Positions 8,492-17,041 of a DNA stretch of 38,635 nucleotides are shown here, in pieces (position 1 is the stretch's first letter; every line of letters starts with the position of its first letter). This DNA comes from Lewinellaceae bacterium (GTDB taxonomy: Bacteria > Bacteroidota > Bacteroidia > Chitinophagales > Saprospiraceae): assembly GCA_020636445.1 (NCBI GenBank), contig JACJXV010000035.1, positions 1 through 38,635 on the forward strand, read 5' to 3'. The translations under genes were made by a program, and so were the position numbers. The notes beneath the pieces were generated by a model. That model worked only from the letters and a program-made list of their open reading frames with translations, was not told where the DNA came from and did not search any database.

Positions 8492-9838
8492 CTATCGCCG
8501 TTTGAAGCGATTCCCGCCAGGTGCAGGCGGAGCCATTCCCATGCCCGGCATCTTGCTCATCTTATGCATCATTTTCCGCATCTGGTCAAATTGCTTGATG
8601 AACATATTGATGTCGTGGATGGTCTGCCCACAGCCTTTAGCAATACGCTGTTTACGGCTCATGGATAAAAGCTCAGGATTACTCCGCTCATCAGGGGTCA
8701 TTGACTGAATAATAGACTCCACCTTTTTAAAGGCATTATCATCAATGTCGATATCACGGGTAATTTTGCTCATGCCGGGGATCATGTTCATCACACTCTT
8801 GAGATCCCCCATTTTTTTGATCTGGTTGATTTGCCCCAGGAAGTCATTGAAATCGAACTTGTTGCGGCGAATTTTCTTTTCAAGCCGCTCAGCTTCTTTC
8901 TCATCAAACTGCTCCTGCGCACGTTCTACGAAGCTGACAATGTCCCCCATTCCCAGGATTCGTTGGGCCATCCGGTCGGGGTAGAATAAGTCGAGGGCAT
9001 CCATTTTTTCACCAGTGCTGGCAAATTTAATGGGTTTGCCTACCTGGTATTTAATACTTAAGGCTGCACCACCACGGGTATCCCCATCCAGCTTAGTCAA
9101 AACGACCCCATCGTAGTTAATCACCTTATTGAAAGCCTCTGCGGTATTGACGGCATCCTGACCAGTCATCGAGTCCACCACAAAAAGCGTTTCATTGGGT
9201 TGGACGGCCTCTTTGATATTGGCGATTTCGGTCATCATATCCTCATCGATCGCCAATCGACCGGCGGTATCGATTATGACAACATCATGCTTATTTTGCT
9301 GGGCGTACAAAATCCCCTGTAGCGCAATGTCAACCGGGTTCTTGTTCTCCAGATCCTTATAAACCCCGACGCCAATTTGTTCGGCCAGGACAGACAGCTG
9401 GTTAATGGCTGCCGGACGATATACGTCACAGGCGACTAACAGGGGTGATTTTTTGCGCTTTTCCTTCAAAAACAAGGCAAGCTTCCCGGAAAAGGTCGTT
9501 TTACCAGACCCTTGCAAACCGGCAATCAAGACTACCGTTGGCGCGCCGCTCAGGTTAATCCCTGCAGCCGAACCACCCATGAGCTCGGTCAGTTCGTCCT
9601 GCACAATTTTCACCATCAACTGGCCGGGAGAAACCGATTTCAGGACATTCTCGGAGCCGAGAGCCTTGTCTTTCACCCGATCGGTAAAGTCTTTGGCAAT
9701 CTTATAGTTAACATCGGCAGCAACCAATGCGCGACGTATCTCGCGTATCGATTGGGCGATATTAATTTCGGTTAACTTGTTTTCCCCTTTCAGTACCTTA
9801 AAGGCACCTTCCATCCGATCACTTAAACTTTCAAACAT
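8492..9838 (-). CDS. ffh: Signal recognition particle GTPase Ffh (SRP54)
   Basis: This protein subunit of the SRP binds signal sequences of nascent membrane proteins together with 4.5S RNA and delivers ribosomes to FtsY. The 448-residue length is normal. The order is an N domain (1-~95), a G domain with P-loop GLQGSGKTT (107-115), DVYRP, DTAGR and TKLDGD motifs, then a methionine-rich M domain ending MRKMMHKMSKMPGMGMAPPA. The start is supported by an exact -7 element at 9882-9889. It is the first gene of a probable ffh-M16 operon. With yidC at 14.7 kb it is one of two membrane-protein targeting genes in the window. Confidence 0.98.
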   Translation of the reverse strand: MFESLSDRMEGAFKVLKGENKLTEINIAQSIREIRRALVAADVNYKIAKDFTDRVKDKALGSENVLKSVSPGQLMVKIVQDELTELMGGSAAGINLSGAPTVVLIAGLQGSGKTTFSGKLALFLKEKRKKSPLLVACDVYRPAAINQLSVLAEQIGVGVYKDLENKNPVDIALQGILYAQQNKHDVVIIDTAGRLAIDEDMMTEIANIKEAVQPNETLFVVDSMTGQDAVNTAEAFNKVINYDGVVLTKLDGDTRGGAALSIKYQVGKPIKFASTGEKMDALDLFYPDRMAQRILGMGDIVSFVERAQEQFDEKEAERLEKKIRRNKFDFNDFLGQINQIKKMGDLKSVMNMIPGMSKITRDIDIDDNAFKKVESIIQSMTPDERSNPELLSMSRKQRIAKGCGQTIHDINMFIKQFDQMRKMMHKMSKMPGMGMAPPAPGGNRFKRR

Positions 9839-9881
9839 GCTTGCGCGAATTAAATAGCGTTAGTACTTCCAAGAAGTGGTG

Positions 9882-9889
9882 CAAATATA
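9882..9889 (-). promoter_or_regulatory. Putative ffh promoter -7 element
   Basis: The minus strand reads TATATTTG, an exact match to the Bacteroidota -7 consensus TAnnTTTG, 43 bases upstream of the ffh start codon. No clear TTTG -33 box lies 19-21 bases further up, so strength is uncertain. Confidence 0.55.
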
Positions 9890-10172
9890 ATGATCCCGAC
9901 CCGAAGATTGTTTTACCAGCCCCGGAATTTCAGGATTCTCCTGCTATAGACAAAAAAAAATCGCCAAATACCAATAAATCGCGGGCTAGTGGTTATATTT
10001 AGAAAGATTATCAGTAGCCGATTATGGAAAGAATGCGGCGGAGGATAAGTATGTTTTACCCCCGCTCAGTCAGAGGAGAGAAGCAAGTTGTGTTCGCTAC
10101 AGTCAATCCGCCACCCACACCTGCCTAAAAACCTGGGGTGGTCAACGAAAAGCCATCAACCCAATCAATTAT
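9890..10172. other. Intergenic stretch upstream of the OmpA-domain gene
   Basis: About 280 bp between divergent ffh and the OmpA-domain gene. It holds an A-run at 9952-9960, an AT-rich TATATTTA sequence near 9993 that is one base off the -7 consensus, and a GC-rich inverted pair (CCACCC near 10110, GGGTGG near 10137) in the presumed leader. No gene is visible, and the promoter of the plus-strand operon could not be fixed. Confidence 0.3.
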
Positions 10173-11033
10173 ATGTCAACAACGACCAGAGCCATTCTCG
10201 TTGTGGCTGCATTCCTGCTGTACATGCTGGGACTGGTACAGTTCTGCTCGCGGGATATCTGCGAGCGCTGTGGTATAGGTGCCACAGCCGAGGCTACGGT
10301 GCCCCCGCCGCCTTCCACCGATGAGAATGTTGCTACACCGCAAAATCGCTTCCCCCTGGCTTCGCTATGGGATCGTACCGATTTATTTACCGGTCCGGGA
10401 TCAGACTCCTTACTCGCCGCAGTCCAGGCGGGAAAGAAAGCTGACAATATTCTCGAGATCGTTGGGTTGTATTACCCAGAAGAAAAGACTCCGGCAAAAT
10501 TTGAAAATATGGGACTCGCCCGGGCCGAAGCCATCCGCAGTCGCTTTTTTGCTGATATTCCCGCTGCGCGTATCCAATTACGGGCTCGTGCAATGGAAGC
10601 CGATGCCGATACCCGAACGAACTATTTCGCCAGCGGTATCTTTAATTGGCTCGCGCCTGAAAAAACGGTTTCAGAGACTGTGGAAGAGCTGGAAGATCGA
10701 ATCATCATTCGATTCCCCTTCAATTCAACGGAGAAAGAATACGACCCAAAAGTTGACGATTATCTGGATCGACTGGCTAAGCGCCTGGTTCAAAGTGGTG
10801 AGGCTGTTCGACTAAGTGGACATACCGATAACATTGGTGAAGCAGATGCTAATCTTGCTTTAGCAGACCGCAGGGCCAAGGCCATTCGCGATATTTTGCG
10901 CAAGAAAGGGGTATCTGCTAATCAAATCACTACCGAGTCTTTCGGAGAATCCCAACCGGTAGCTTCCAACGATACCGATGCCGGACGTCATGAAAACCGC
11001 CGTGTGGAATTGCGGCTGATCAAAAAACAATAA
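10173..11033 (+). CDS. OmpA-family C-terminal domain protein, membrane-anchored
   Basis: 286 residues: an N-terminal hydrophobic segment (about 6-24, AILVVAAFLLYMLGLVQF), a poorly conserved middle region with a Pro-rich linker (PPPPSTDEN), and a C-terminal OmpA-like peptidoglycan-binding domain (about 185-284). The peptidoglycan-binding core is visible as LSGHTDNIGEADANLALADR and the closing HENRRVELRLIKK. Proteins of this class attach the envelope to peptidoglycan. The anchor looks like an uncleaved inner-membrane helix, not a beta-barrel. The next gene starts 32 bp downstream, and the pair probably forms an operon. Confidence 0.85.
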   Translation: MSTTTRAILVVAAFLLYMLGLVQFCSRDICERCGIGATAEATVPPPPSTDENVATPQNRFPLASLWDRTDLFTGPGSDSLLAAVQAGKKADNILEIVGLYYPEEKTPAKFENMGLARAEAIRSRFFADIPAARIQLRARAMEADADTRTNYFASGIFNWLAPEKTVSETVEELEDRIIIRFPFNSTEKEYDPKVDDYLDRLAKRLVQSGEAVRLSGHTDNIGEADANLALADRRAKAIRDILRKKGVSANQITTESFGESQPVASNDTDAGRHENRRVELRLIKKQ

Positions 11034-11065
11034 CCCGTTTAACCAACACTGAAAAATAAGGCACT

Positions 11066-12037
11066 ATGCTTTCCAATAATTTCCTCTTAGAGATAAACTG
11101 GACCTGCCTGTGGCCATTGCTTTTACTGGCAGGGTTAATCCCCTTTATTCTGGGTGCTATCCTGGGATGTATTTTATGTGGCAGCCGTGGTAAACAACAA
11201 CTGGAAGAAGTGATTCGTGAACGCGATCGGTACCATAGCCAGTTTACCGACATGGAGAAAAACTTCATGTCACTGAAATATGATCACGAGCAATTGTCAA
11301 AAGACAATAATGCACTGCATTCCTCATTACAAAAAGCGGAAGCCGATATGGCTGTCCTGCAGGCAAAGGCTGAAATTGCCAGCCGTTCTGCAGGGGCTGC
11401 ATCCATGGGCGCAGCTGCGACTGGAGGCCGTGCGAGTAAAGGAATAGGTGCGTATTTTACCAACGACAATTTGCAAATTGTTGAAGGGATTGGACCTAAG
11501 GTTGAAAAACTGCTCCATGAGAAAGGCATTAAAACCTGGAATGACCTGCGGTTGAAATCAGCGGAGGAACTTCGGGGTCTGTTGGCCGCAGCCAGCCTGC
11601 AAATGATGAATCCGGATACCTGGCCTCACCAGGCCCGACTGGCTGCTGAAGGAAAATGGGACGAACTGGTGGAATACCAGAAATTCCTGGATACTGGCCG
11701 GGAAAAGGCCGGTGATTTTGAAAATCCCTCCAAAGTAGAAACCCTGGCGATGAAGCTGATGGGTTTCCGCAGCAATAATCCGGAGGATTTGAAGATTGTC
11801 GAAGGAATAGGACCCAAGATTGAAGAGCTGCTGAAGAATGCCGGTATTAAGACCTGGGCGGATCTTGCTGCAGCCTCCCTGGAGCGCATTCAAGCCGTAC
11901 TTGATGGTGCTGGTGATCGCTATCGGTTAGCAGATCCACAAACCTGGCCCAAACAGGCTAGTCTGGCTGCCGAAGGAAAGTGGGCTGAGCTTAAGGAATA
12001 CCAAAACTTCCTCGACGGGGGCAAAGATCCCGGCTAG
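11066..12037 (+). CDS. Membrane-anchored protein with coiled coil and two helix-hairpin-helix repeats
   Basis: 323 residues. A hydrophobic helix (about 10-33, LLLLAGLIPFILGAILGCIL) is followed by a predicted coiled coil (about 40-105, rich in Glu, Gln and Lys). Two near-identical helix-hairpin-helix-like modules follow. The first begins LQIVEGIGPKVEKLLHEKGI (about 135) and the second LKIVEGIGPKIEELLKNAGI (about 244). Each continues with TW(N/A)DL, then DTWP or QTWP, then AAEGKWxELxEYQ. Such GIGPK modules resemble nucleic-acid-binding HhH folds but also occur as fused domains of unclear role in Bacteroidota. The duplication is internal to the protein. It is probably co-transcribed with the OmpA-domain gene and followed by a hairpin at 12063-12096. 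No function can be assigned safely. Confidence 0.8.
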   Translation: MLSNNFLLEINWTCLWPLLLLAGLIPFILGAILGCILCGSRGKQQLEEVIRERDRYHSQFTDMEKNFMSLKYDHEQLSKDNNALHSSLQKAEADMAVLQAKAEIASRSAGAASMGAAATGGRASKGIGAYFTNDNLQIVEGIGPKVEKLLHEKGIKTWNDLRLKSAEELRGLLAAASLQMMNPDTWPHQARLAAEGKWDELVEYQKFLDTGREKAGDFENPSKVETLAMKLMGFRSNNPEDLKIVEGIGPKIEELLKNAGIKTWADLAAASLERIQAVLDGAGDRYRLADPQTWPKQASLAAEGKWAELKEYQNFLDGGKDPG

Positions 12038-12062
12038 GTAAATTTCTTCGTGTATAGATGAA

Positions 12063-12096
12063 CTTCCCGACTGGAATTTGAGTTTCAGTCGGGAAG
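12063..12096 (+). terminator. Hairpin terminator after the OmpA/HhH operon
   Basis: A perfect 11-bp stem, CTTCCCGACTG (12063-12073) with CAGTCGGGAAG (12086-12096), has a 12-base loop and starts 26 bases after the stop codon. The tail (CTTCGTTTAAATC) is only weakly T-rich. Confidence 0.65.
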
Positions 12097-12192
12097 CTTC
12101 GTTTAAATCAAAATTCCTTCTTTGACAAGTGCCGTGGTCAAGCTAATGATCGATTCAAAAACGCGGAATTTTTCAAAGAACAAAAAAAATCT

Positions 12193-12975
12193 ATGAAAAT
12201 TTCAGGCTATTCCTTCCTGGTAATGCTTTCCCTGGGGCTACTCAGTAGCTGTCAACACAAAATGATGCAACAACCGTCTGCCCCCACAAATCCGGCAGCT
12301 CCCGGGTTTAACGCCGTGGCTTCGGACGCCAAGGCAATTGACCTTGCCGACCAGGTAATGGAGGCTATGGGAGGAAGGACTGCCTGGGATGCCACGCGCT
12401 TCATTGAATGGACTTTTTTCGGTCGGCGTACCTTATTGTGGGATAAAACAGCCGGAAGGGTACGCATTGAAATTCCCGCCGATTCTACCGTTTTTCTACT
12501 CAACCTGTGGGATAAGACGGGGAAAGTCTTACTCAAAGGGAAGGAGCAAACGGAGCCTGATTCTTTAAAGAAATACCTGTTTACTGCCGAAAGTATCTGG
12601 ATTAATGATTCCTACTGGTTGGTCATGCCGTATAAGCTAAAAGATTCTGGTGTTACGTTGCGTTACCTCAACGAAGGAGCCACCGAAAATGGAAAACCAG
12701 CCGATGTTATCCAGCTTACCTTCGAAGCCGTAGGGCGCACTCCGGAAAACAAGTACTTAATCTATGTGGATAAAGCCTCGAAACTGATTACTCAGTGGTC
12801 TTATTTTCGATCAGCTGCTGACCAAAAACCAAATTTCACTACCTCTTGGGGAAATTATCAACGCCATGGCAAGATACTCCTCTCCGGGGACCGTGGCGAG
12901 CGCCAATTGTCCAATATAGCTGTCTACGACCAGGTACCTGATCAAGCGTTTACGCTATTCAAGCCCTGGAAATAG
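12193..12975 (+). CDS. Putative lipoprotein, LolA-like/DUF6503-like fold
   Basis: 260 residues with a lipoprotein signal peptide: a hydrophobic core, then lipobox LSSC (Cys20), so it is probably anchored in the envelope. The mature part begins with a disordered Pro/Ala stretch. It continues with ADQVMEAMGGRTAWDATRFI and alternating beta-type segments (WTFFGRRTLLWDKTAGRVRI, YLIYVDKASKLITQWSYF). This pattern resembles the LolA/LppX-like fold seen in many uncharacterised Bacteroidota lipoproteins; the family call is from memory and tentative. It stands alone, between the terminator at 12063-12096 and the aminotransferase gene. Confidence 0.75.
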   Translation: MKISGYSFLVMLSLGLLSSCQHKMMQQPSAPTNPAAPGFNAVASDAKAIDLADQVMEAMGGRTAWDATRFIEWTFFGRRTLLWDKTAGRVRIEIPADSTVFLLNLWDKTGKVLLKGKEQTEPDSLKKYLFTAESIWINDSYWLVMPYKLKDSGVTLRYLNEGATENGKPADVIQLTFEAVGRTPENKYLIYVDKASKLITQWSYFRSAADQKPNFTTSWGNYQRHGKILLSGDRGERQLSNIAVYDQVPDQAFTLFKPWK

Positions 12976-13005
12976 CATCGGCAGGTAAAATGGTGGTAAA
13001 ACGCA

Positions 13006-13036
13006 TTGCCCGCCGGATATAATTACTGTATCTTGC
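13006..13036 (+). promoter_or_regulatory. Possible promoter of the aminotransferase gene
   Basis: TTG at 13006-13008 is followed after 20 bases by TATCTTGC (13029-13036), a partial match to the -33/TAnnTTTG arrangement. It would place transcription start near 13043, between here and the ATG at 13066. That argues against the upstream TTG at 13006 being the start codon. Confidence 0.35.
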
Positions 13037-13065
13037 GGGCCATTTATCCACCAATACTGAGTTAC

Positions 13066-14295
13066 ATGCCGCGCATTTCCCAGCGAGCACATCACGTTCC
13101 ACTTTCCCCATTCCGCAAACTGTCGGCAGTTGCTGACCAGGCGAAAGCCCGGGGTCGCCATGTCTATCATTTGAATATTGGCCAACCGGATATTGAAACG
13201 CCCCCCCGGGCGATTGAACAGCTACAGCAAACGCCCATCAAAATATTGGCGTATAGCCCCGCCGAAGGTTGGGCCACTACCCGAAGGGAGATTGCGAACT
13301 ATTATCGCACCTACGGAGTAGAGGTAGGCACCGACGATATCGTCATCACCACCGGCGCTTCGGAAGCCTTACAGATGCTTTTTTATGCCTGCTTTGATCA
13401 CGATGACGAGGTGCTGATTCCGGAACCCTTTTACGCCAATTATAATGGGTTTGCGCAAATTGCCGATGTGAAGGTTACGCCACTCCCTTGTTATATTGAA
13501 GACGGGTTTGCGCTGCCGCCGGTTGACGCTTTTGAAAAGTTGATCACTCCGCGCACTAAAGCAATTCTGATTACCAACCCCAGTAATCCCACCGGCACTT
13601 TTTACTCCCGCGAAGTGTTGGAAGGCCTGGCAGGCCTGATCAAAAAGCATGATCTGTATTTATTCGTCGATGAGGTCTATCGTGATTTTTGCTACGATGG
13701 ACAGACGTTTTTCTCTGCCTTGCGCCTGTTAGGCGTTGATGATCATGTTGTCGTTGTCGATTCTGTTTCCAAACGCTACAGTGCTTGTGGTGCGAGGGTA
13801 GGGTCTATAACCACGCGCAATCACGGATTACTGGACAGTGTTTTGCGGTATGCTAAACTGCGGTTAAGCCCGCCCGGACTCGGGCAATTGCTTACCGAGT
13901 ACATGATTAACCTGGAAGATGACTACCTGGAAAGGGTAGTGGCTGAGTACGACCGCCGCCGTAAGGTGGTTTACCGTCGCCTTTCGGCAATGCCTGGCGT
14001 TGTCAGCTATTTGCCGGGAGGCGCATTTTATTGCTTTGCTAAATTTCCAGTAGCGGATGCCGATCATTTTTGCAAATGGCTCCTCGAAGAGTTTGAATAC
14101 GAAGGCGCAACCGTTATGTTATCTCCCGGAGCAGGCTTCTATGCCACTCCTGGAAGAGGGATTAACGAAGTACGGATTGCTTACATCCTGAATGTCGATG
14201 ATCTGGAAGCCGCAATGACCTGTCTGGAAAAAGCCCTGGAAGTATATCCCCAAAGGGTTGATACGGAGGTAAAGGCACTGAGTCAGCAGGTATAG
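13066..14295 (+). CDS. Class I/II pyridoxal-phosphate aminotransferase (aspartate aminotransferase-like)
   Basis: 409 residues from the ATG at 13066. An in-frame TTG at 13006 would add 20 residues that do not look conserved and would overlap the likely promoter. This fold-type I PLP enzyme probably transfers the amino group of an amino acid such as aspartate to 2-oxoglutarate. Visible are the substrate-binding start (HLNIGQPDIETPP), TTGASEAL, NPSNPTG, the aspartate/tyrosine of DEVYRDF, and the Schiff-base lysine Lys236 in VDSVSKRYSACGARVG, plus a C-terminal arginine (EVRIAY). The exact substrate is not determined. It is monocistronic; yidC is 371 bp downstream with its own promoter. Confidence 0.9.
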   Translation: MPRISQRAHHVPLSPFRKLSAVADQAKARGRHVYHLNIGQPDIETPPRAIEQLQQTPIKILAYSPAEGWATTRREIANYYRTYGVEVGTDDIVITTGASEALQMLFYACFDHDDEVLIPEPFYANYNGFAQIADVKVTPLPCYIEDGFALPPVDAFEKLITPRTKAILITNPSNPTGTFYSREVLEGLAGLIKKHDLYLFVDEVYRDFCYDGQTFFSALRLLGVDDHVVVVDSVSKRYSACGARVGSITTRNHGLLDSVLRYAKLRLSPPGLGQLLTEYMINLEDDYLERVVAEYDRRRKVVYRRLSAMPGVVSYLPGGAFYCFAKFPVADADHFCKWLLEEFEYEGATVMLSPGAGFYATPGRGINEVRIAYILNVDDLEAAMTCLEKALEVYPQRVDTEVKALSQQV

Positions 14296-14340
14296 GGTTT
14301 ACTGAGGGGTGAAGGGTGAAGGATCCCACCTAAATAGGGT

Positions 14341-14361
14341 TGAATGGTTTGAAACCGTTCA
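14341..14361. promoter_or_regulatory. 21-bp near-palindrome between the aminotransferase gene and yidC
   Basis: TGAATGGTTT-G-AAACCGTTCA is a 10-1-10 inverted repeat with a single imperfect pair, 46 bp after the aminotransferase stop. No T-run follows, so it is not a typical terminator; it could be an operator-like site. The rest of 14362-14559 shows no gene. Confidence 0.3.
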
Positions 14362-14559
14362 CCGAATAACCACTTGCCTACGGTTTCAGACAGTCAGGAA
14401 AGCACAAAACATGGTTCGACTTTTTTCCAGGTAATGGCCAGCAGCTGGATGTAACATTTCGATCCGGCTGGGAACTTGGGCTTCCCTGGCTGATGGGTAG
14501 TCGCTTGATATGCCCCTAATGAATGTTAATCGAATGACTCGGAAGAATTATCCATCAAA

Positions 14560-14591
14560 TTTACATTAACGGCAGCAAAATTGTAGATTTG
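14560..14591 (+). promoter_or_regulatory. Putative yidC promoter
   Basis: TAGATTTG (14584-14591) matches the Bacteroidota -7 consensus exactly, and a TTTAC sequence (14560-14564) lies 19 bases upstream as a possible -33 element. Transcription would begin near 14598, leaving a leader of about 70 nt before the yidC ATG. Confidence 0.55.
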
Positions 14592-14666
14592 CGGAGCTTT
14601 AGAAAATCCGCCACGAGGGCTGTTCCGAATCTACGGAAACGTCTCGATTTGGTAAAATAAGGATAC

Positions 14667-16574
14667 ATGGATCGTAATACCGTCGTTGGTTTGCTTTTGA
14701 TTTTTGGATTGTTTTTTGCCTGGCAAATGGTCCTGGCGCCTTCCCGCGCCCAGATGGAAGCTGAAAAGCGGGCACAGGACTCAATAGCCCGCCAGCAATT
14801 TATCGCTGATAGCCTGGCCCAATTGCCTCAAAACGCCAGCACACAACCAACCACTACTTCCGAGGTTGCCACCGAGGATACGGCCGCAACACCTGCCGCT
14901 GATTCACTCCAGCAATTGCAGCTGAGTGTTCGCTATGGCGCTTTTGCTCCCGCTGCTGCCGGAACCGAAACGGATCATGTGCTGGAAAATGAGCTCATGA
15001 AGGTCACCTTCACGTCGAAAGGCGCAAGAATCAAGGAAGTGCTGCTCAAAAAGCACTTTAAAATGGTTCCTGATTCCGCTCGTAAAGATCAAAAGGAGCC
15101 ACTTTACTTGCTCCACGACCCTAAAAACCGCTTTGAATACCTGCTTCCCGTTGCCGGGCTACCAACCCCAACCATTAGCACAGAAGATTTGTATTTTGAG
15201 GCGCAACTGAAAGGGGAAACCATTACTTTCCGGGCTCCAGCGGGTAATAACCGGTACTTCGAACAATCCTATACCTTGCTTCCCAATTCCTATAAACTGG
15301 ATTACAATATCCGGATGCAAGGGCTCAATGATATCCTCACCAGCAACACCGCAGCTATTTCGCTGAACTGGGTGAATTATTTGGAGCCTCTGGAAAAGGC
15401 TATCCGCTATGAGCGGAACTATTCCAGTATTTATTTCAAACCTACCAACGATCGCCCGGATCACTGTTCCTGCGTGAAAAGTGATGAAGAAGATGCTTCT
15501 GAGATACCTGTCAAATGGGTTTCATCCGCGCAACAGTTCTTCAACGCTTCGCTGTTGGCGGAAACCAATTTTGCCGGAGCCAGGCTGGCTACCGAAATGC
15601 TGCCGGATGGCGCTACTGACCTCAAAAAATTGAGCGCCGAAATAGCCATCCCCGTAAGTGGCAAGGCCAATGAATCCTTTGCTATGCATTTTTATGTTGG
15701 CCCGAATGAATTCAAGCGCCTCCAGAGCATGGGGCACGACCTGGAAGATATAATTCCCTTCGGTAGTTCGGTCTTCGGAACAATCAACCGCTGGATCATC
15801 CGCCCAATTTTCGGCTGGCTGGCTGATTTTATCAGCAGCAAAGGAATTGTGATCCTGGTCCTGACCTTTTTTGTCAAGCTGGCTTTATTCCCGCTTACCT
15901 ATCGTATGCTTTACTCCCAGAGTAAGATGGGGGCCTTGAAACCTGAACTGGAACGTTTAAAGGAACGCTACAAGGACGACTCCCAGGCAATCCAGATGGA
16001 AACGATGAAAATGTACCGCGAATTCGGTGTAAACCCTCTGGGGAGCTGCCTGCCTATGATGCTGCAGATGCCGATTTGGTTTGCCCTTTATCGCTTTTTC
16101 CCCGCTTCTATCGAATTCAGACAAGCCAGCTTCCTCTGGGCAAATGACTTGTCGTCCTACGATGAGTGGATCCAGTTGCCGTTCAGTATCCCCTTAGGAT
16201 TTGGAGATCACCTCAGCTTGTTTACCATCCTGTGGGCTATCACTACCCTCATTTACACCTACTATAACTCCCGGCACATGGACTTTTCCGCCAATCCGGC
16301 GATGAAGTGGATGCAATATATTATGCCGGTCATGTTCCTGGGTTTCTTCAATAGCTATGCCTCCGGGTTAACCGCGTATTTGCTCTTCAGCAACGTGATC
16401 AACATCCTCCAAACCATTGTTACCAAGCAATTCATCATTGACGAGGAGAAGATCAAAAGTGAGATGGATCAGTTCCGCAAGAAGCCTAAGAAAAAAGGTG
16501 GATTTCAGGAGCGGCTGCAAAAAGCGCTGGAAGAGCAGCAGCGCGTTGCCGCCGAACGGCAGAAAAAGAAATAA
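14667..16574 (+). CDS. yidC: Membrane protein insertase YidC
   Basis: 635-residue inner-membrane insertase that integrates and folds membrane proteins with or without SecYEG. The N-terminal signal-anchor (about 5-20, VGLLLIFGLFFAWQMVLA) is followed by a low-complexity linker. Next come a large periplasmic beta domain (about 85-365) and the conserved insertase core: helices near 385-410 (GIVILVLTFFVKLALFPLTY) and 455-475 (NPLGSCLPMMLQMPIWFALY), then further helices. The conserved hydrophilic-groove arginine should be in the first core helix region. The Lys-rich tail (KKPKKKGG onwards) is typical for ribosome contact. It has its own promoter and a strong terminator at 16611-16647. With Ffh it belongs to membrane-protein biogenesis. 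Confidence 0.97.
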   Translation: MDRNTVVGLLLIFGLFFAWQMVLAPSRAQMEAEKRAQDSIARQQFIADSLAQLPQNASTQPTTTSEVATEDTAATPAADSLQQLQLSVRYGAFAPAAAGTETDHVLENELMKVTFTSKGARIKEVLLKKHFKMVPDSARKDQKEPLYLLHDPKNRFEYLLPVAGLPTPTISTEDLYFEAQLKGETITFRAPAGNNRYFEQSYTLLPNSYKLDYNIRMQGLNDILTSNTAAISLNWVNYLEPLEKAIRYERNYSSIYFKPTNDRPDHCSCVKSDEEDASEIPVKWVSSAQQFFNASLLAETNFAGARLATEMLPDGATDLKKLSAEIAIPVSGKANESFAMHFYVGPNEFKRLQSMGHDLEDIIPFGSSVFGTINRWIIRPIFGWLADFISSKGIVILVLTFFVKLALFPLTYRMLYSQSKMGALKPELERLKERYKDDSQAIQMETMKMYREFGVNPLGSCLPMMLQMPIWFALYRFFPASIEFRQASFLWANDLSSYDEWIQLPFSIPLGFGDHLSLFTILWAITTLIYTYYNSRHMDFSANPAMKWMQYIMPVMFLGFFNSYASGLTAYLLFSNVINILQTIVTKQFIIDEEKIKSEMDQFRKKPKKKGGFQERLQKALEEQQRVAAERQKKK

Positions 16575-16610
16575 GGGACAAGGCATTCCCGTAAAACCTT
16601 AAATATACGT

Positions 16611-16647
16611 CATCCCGAATGTTGGTAAGTGCCCGGCATTCGGGATG
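16611..16647 (+). terminator. Hairpin terminator after yidC
   Basis: A perfect 11-bp stem, CATCCCGAATG (16611-16621) with CATTCGGGATG (16637-16647), is followed by CTGCTTTT. The same stem sequence forms the terminator after pdhB (36319-36363). The loop contains GGTAAGTGCCCGG, which reappears in the unrelated hairpin at 16760-16800. Confidence 0.75.
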
Positions 16648-16759
16648 CTGCTTTTAGTCCGTTGGCGAATTGACGGGAAACAGGCATAGTTCCGGCCTGC
16701 CAGAGGAGGGTGACTACAAATAGCATCCGGCAAAAAATCGGTGAAATCCCCTAATCCAT

Positions 16760-16800
16760 GATGCTGATAATGAGGTAGTGCCCGGCAAATCGTCAGCATC
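16760..16800. repeat. Hairpin sharing loop sequence with the yidC terminator
   Basis: GATGCTGA (16760-16767) pairs perfectly with TCAGCATC (16793-16800). The loop contains GGTAGTGCCCGGC, nearly identical to the loop of the hairpin 120 bp upstream although the stems differ. It is followed by GCAGATTACACGGATTTTTGG, which resembles a common Bacteroidota intergenic sequence. The rest of 16801-17041 holds no recognised gene. Confidence 0.5.
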
Positions 16801-17041
16801 GCAGATTACACGGATTTTTGGATGACCGCGGATGTGTGGGGATAGTAGAAGTTAGCAAGCAAAGCCAGTCCTCACTGCGTTTGGTCGGGTAAAATTACTT
16901 CACCTCTTTATGACGCTTGCTGCATAATCCGGCGCAAAGTGAACACATTTCAAGGGCCAGGACCGGCACCTGACGGGCTACCGGTACGATAGCTACAGCC
17001 GGCTGGTGCAGTCCTCGACGCGGCGGCTAACGAACATACCC

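Noticed and set aside
13006..13065. Upstream TTG start for the aminotransferase
   Set aside because: It would overlap the likely promoter elements, and the extra 20 residues show no conservation; the ATG at 13066 begins the recognisable family sequence.
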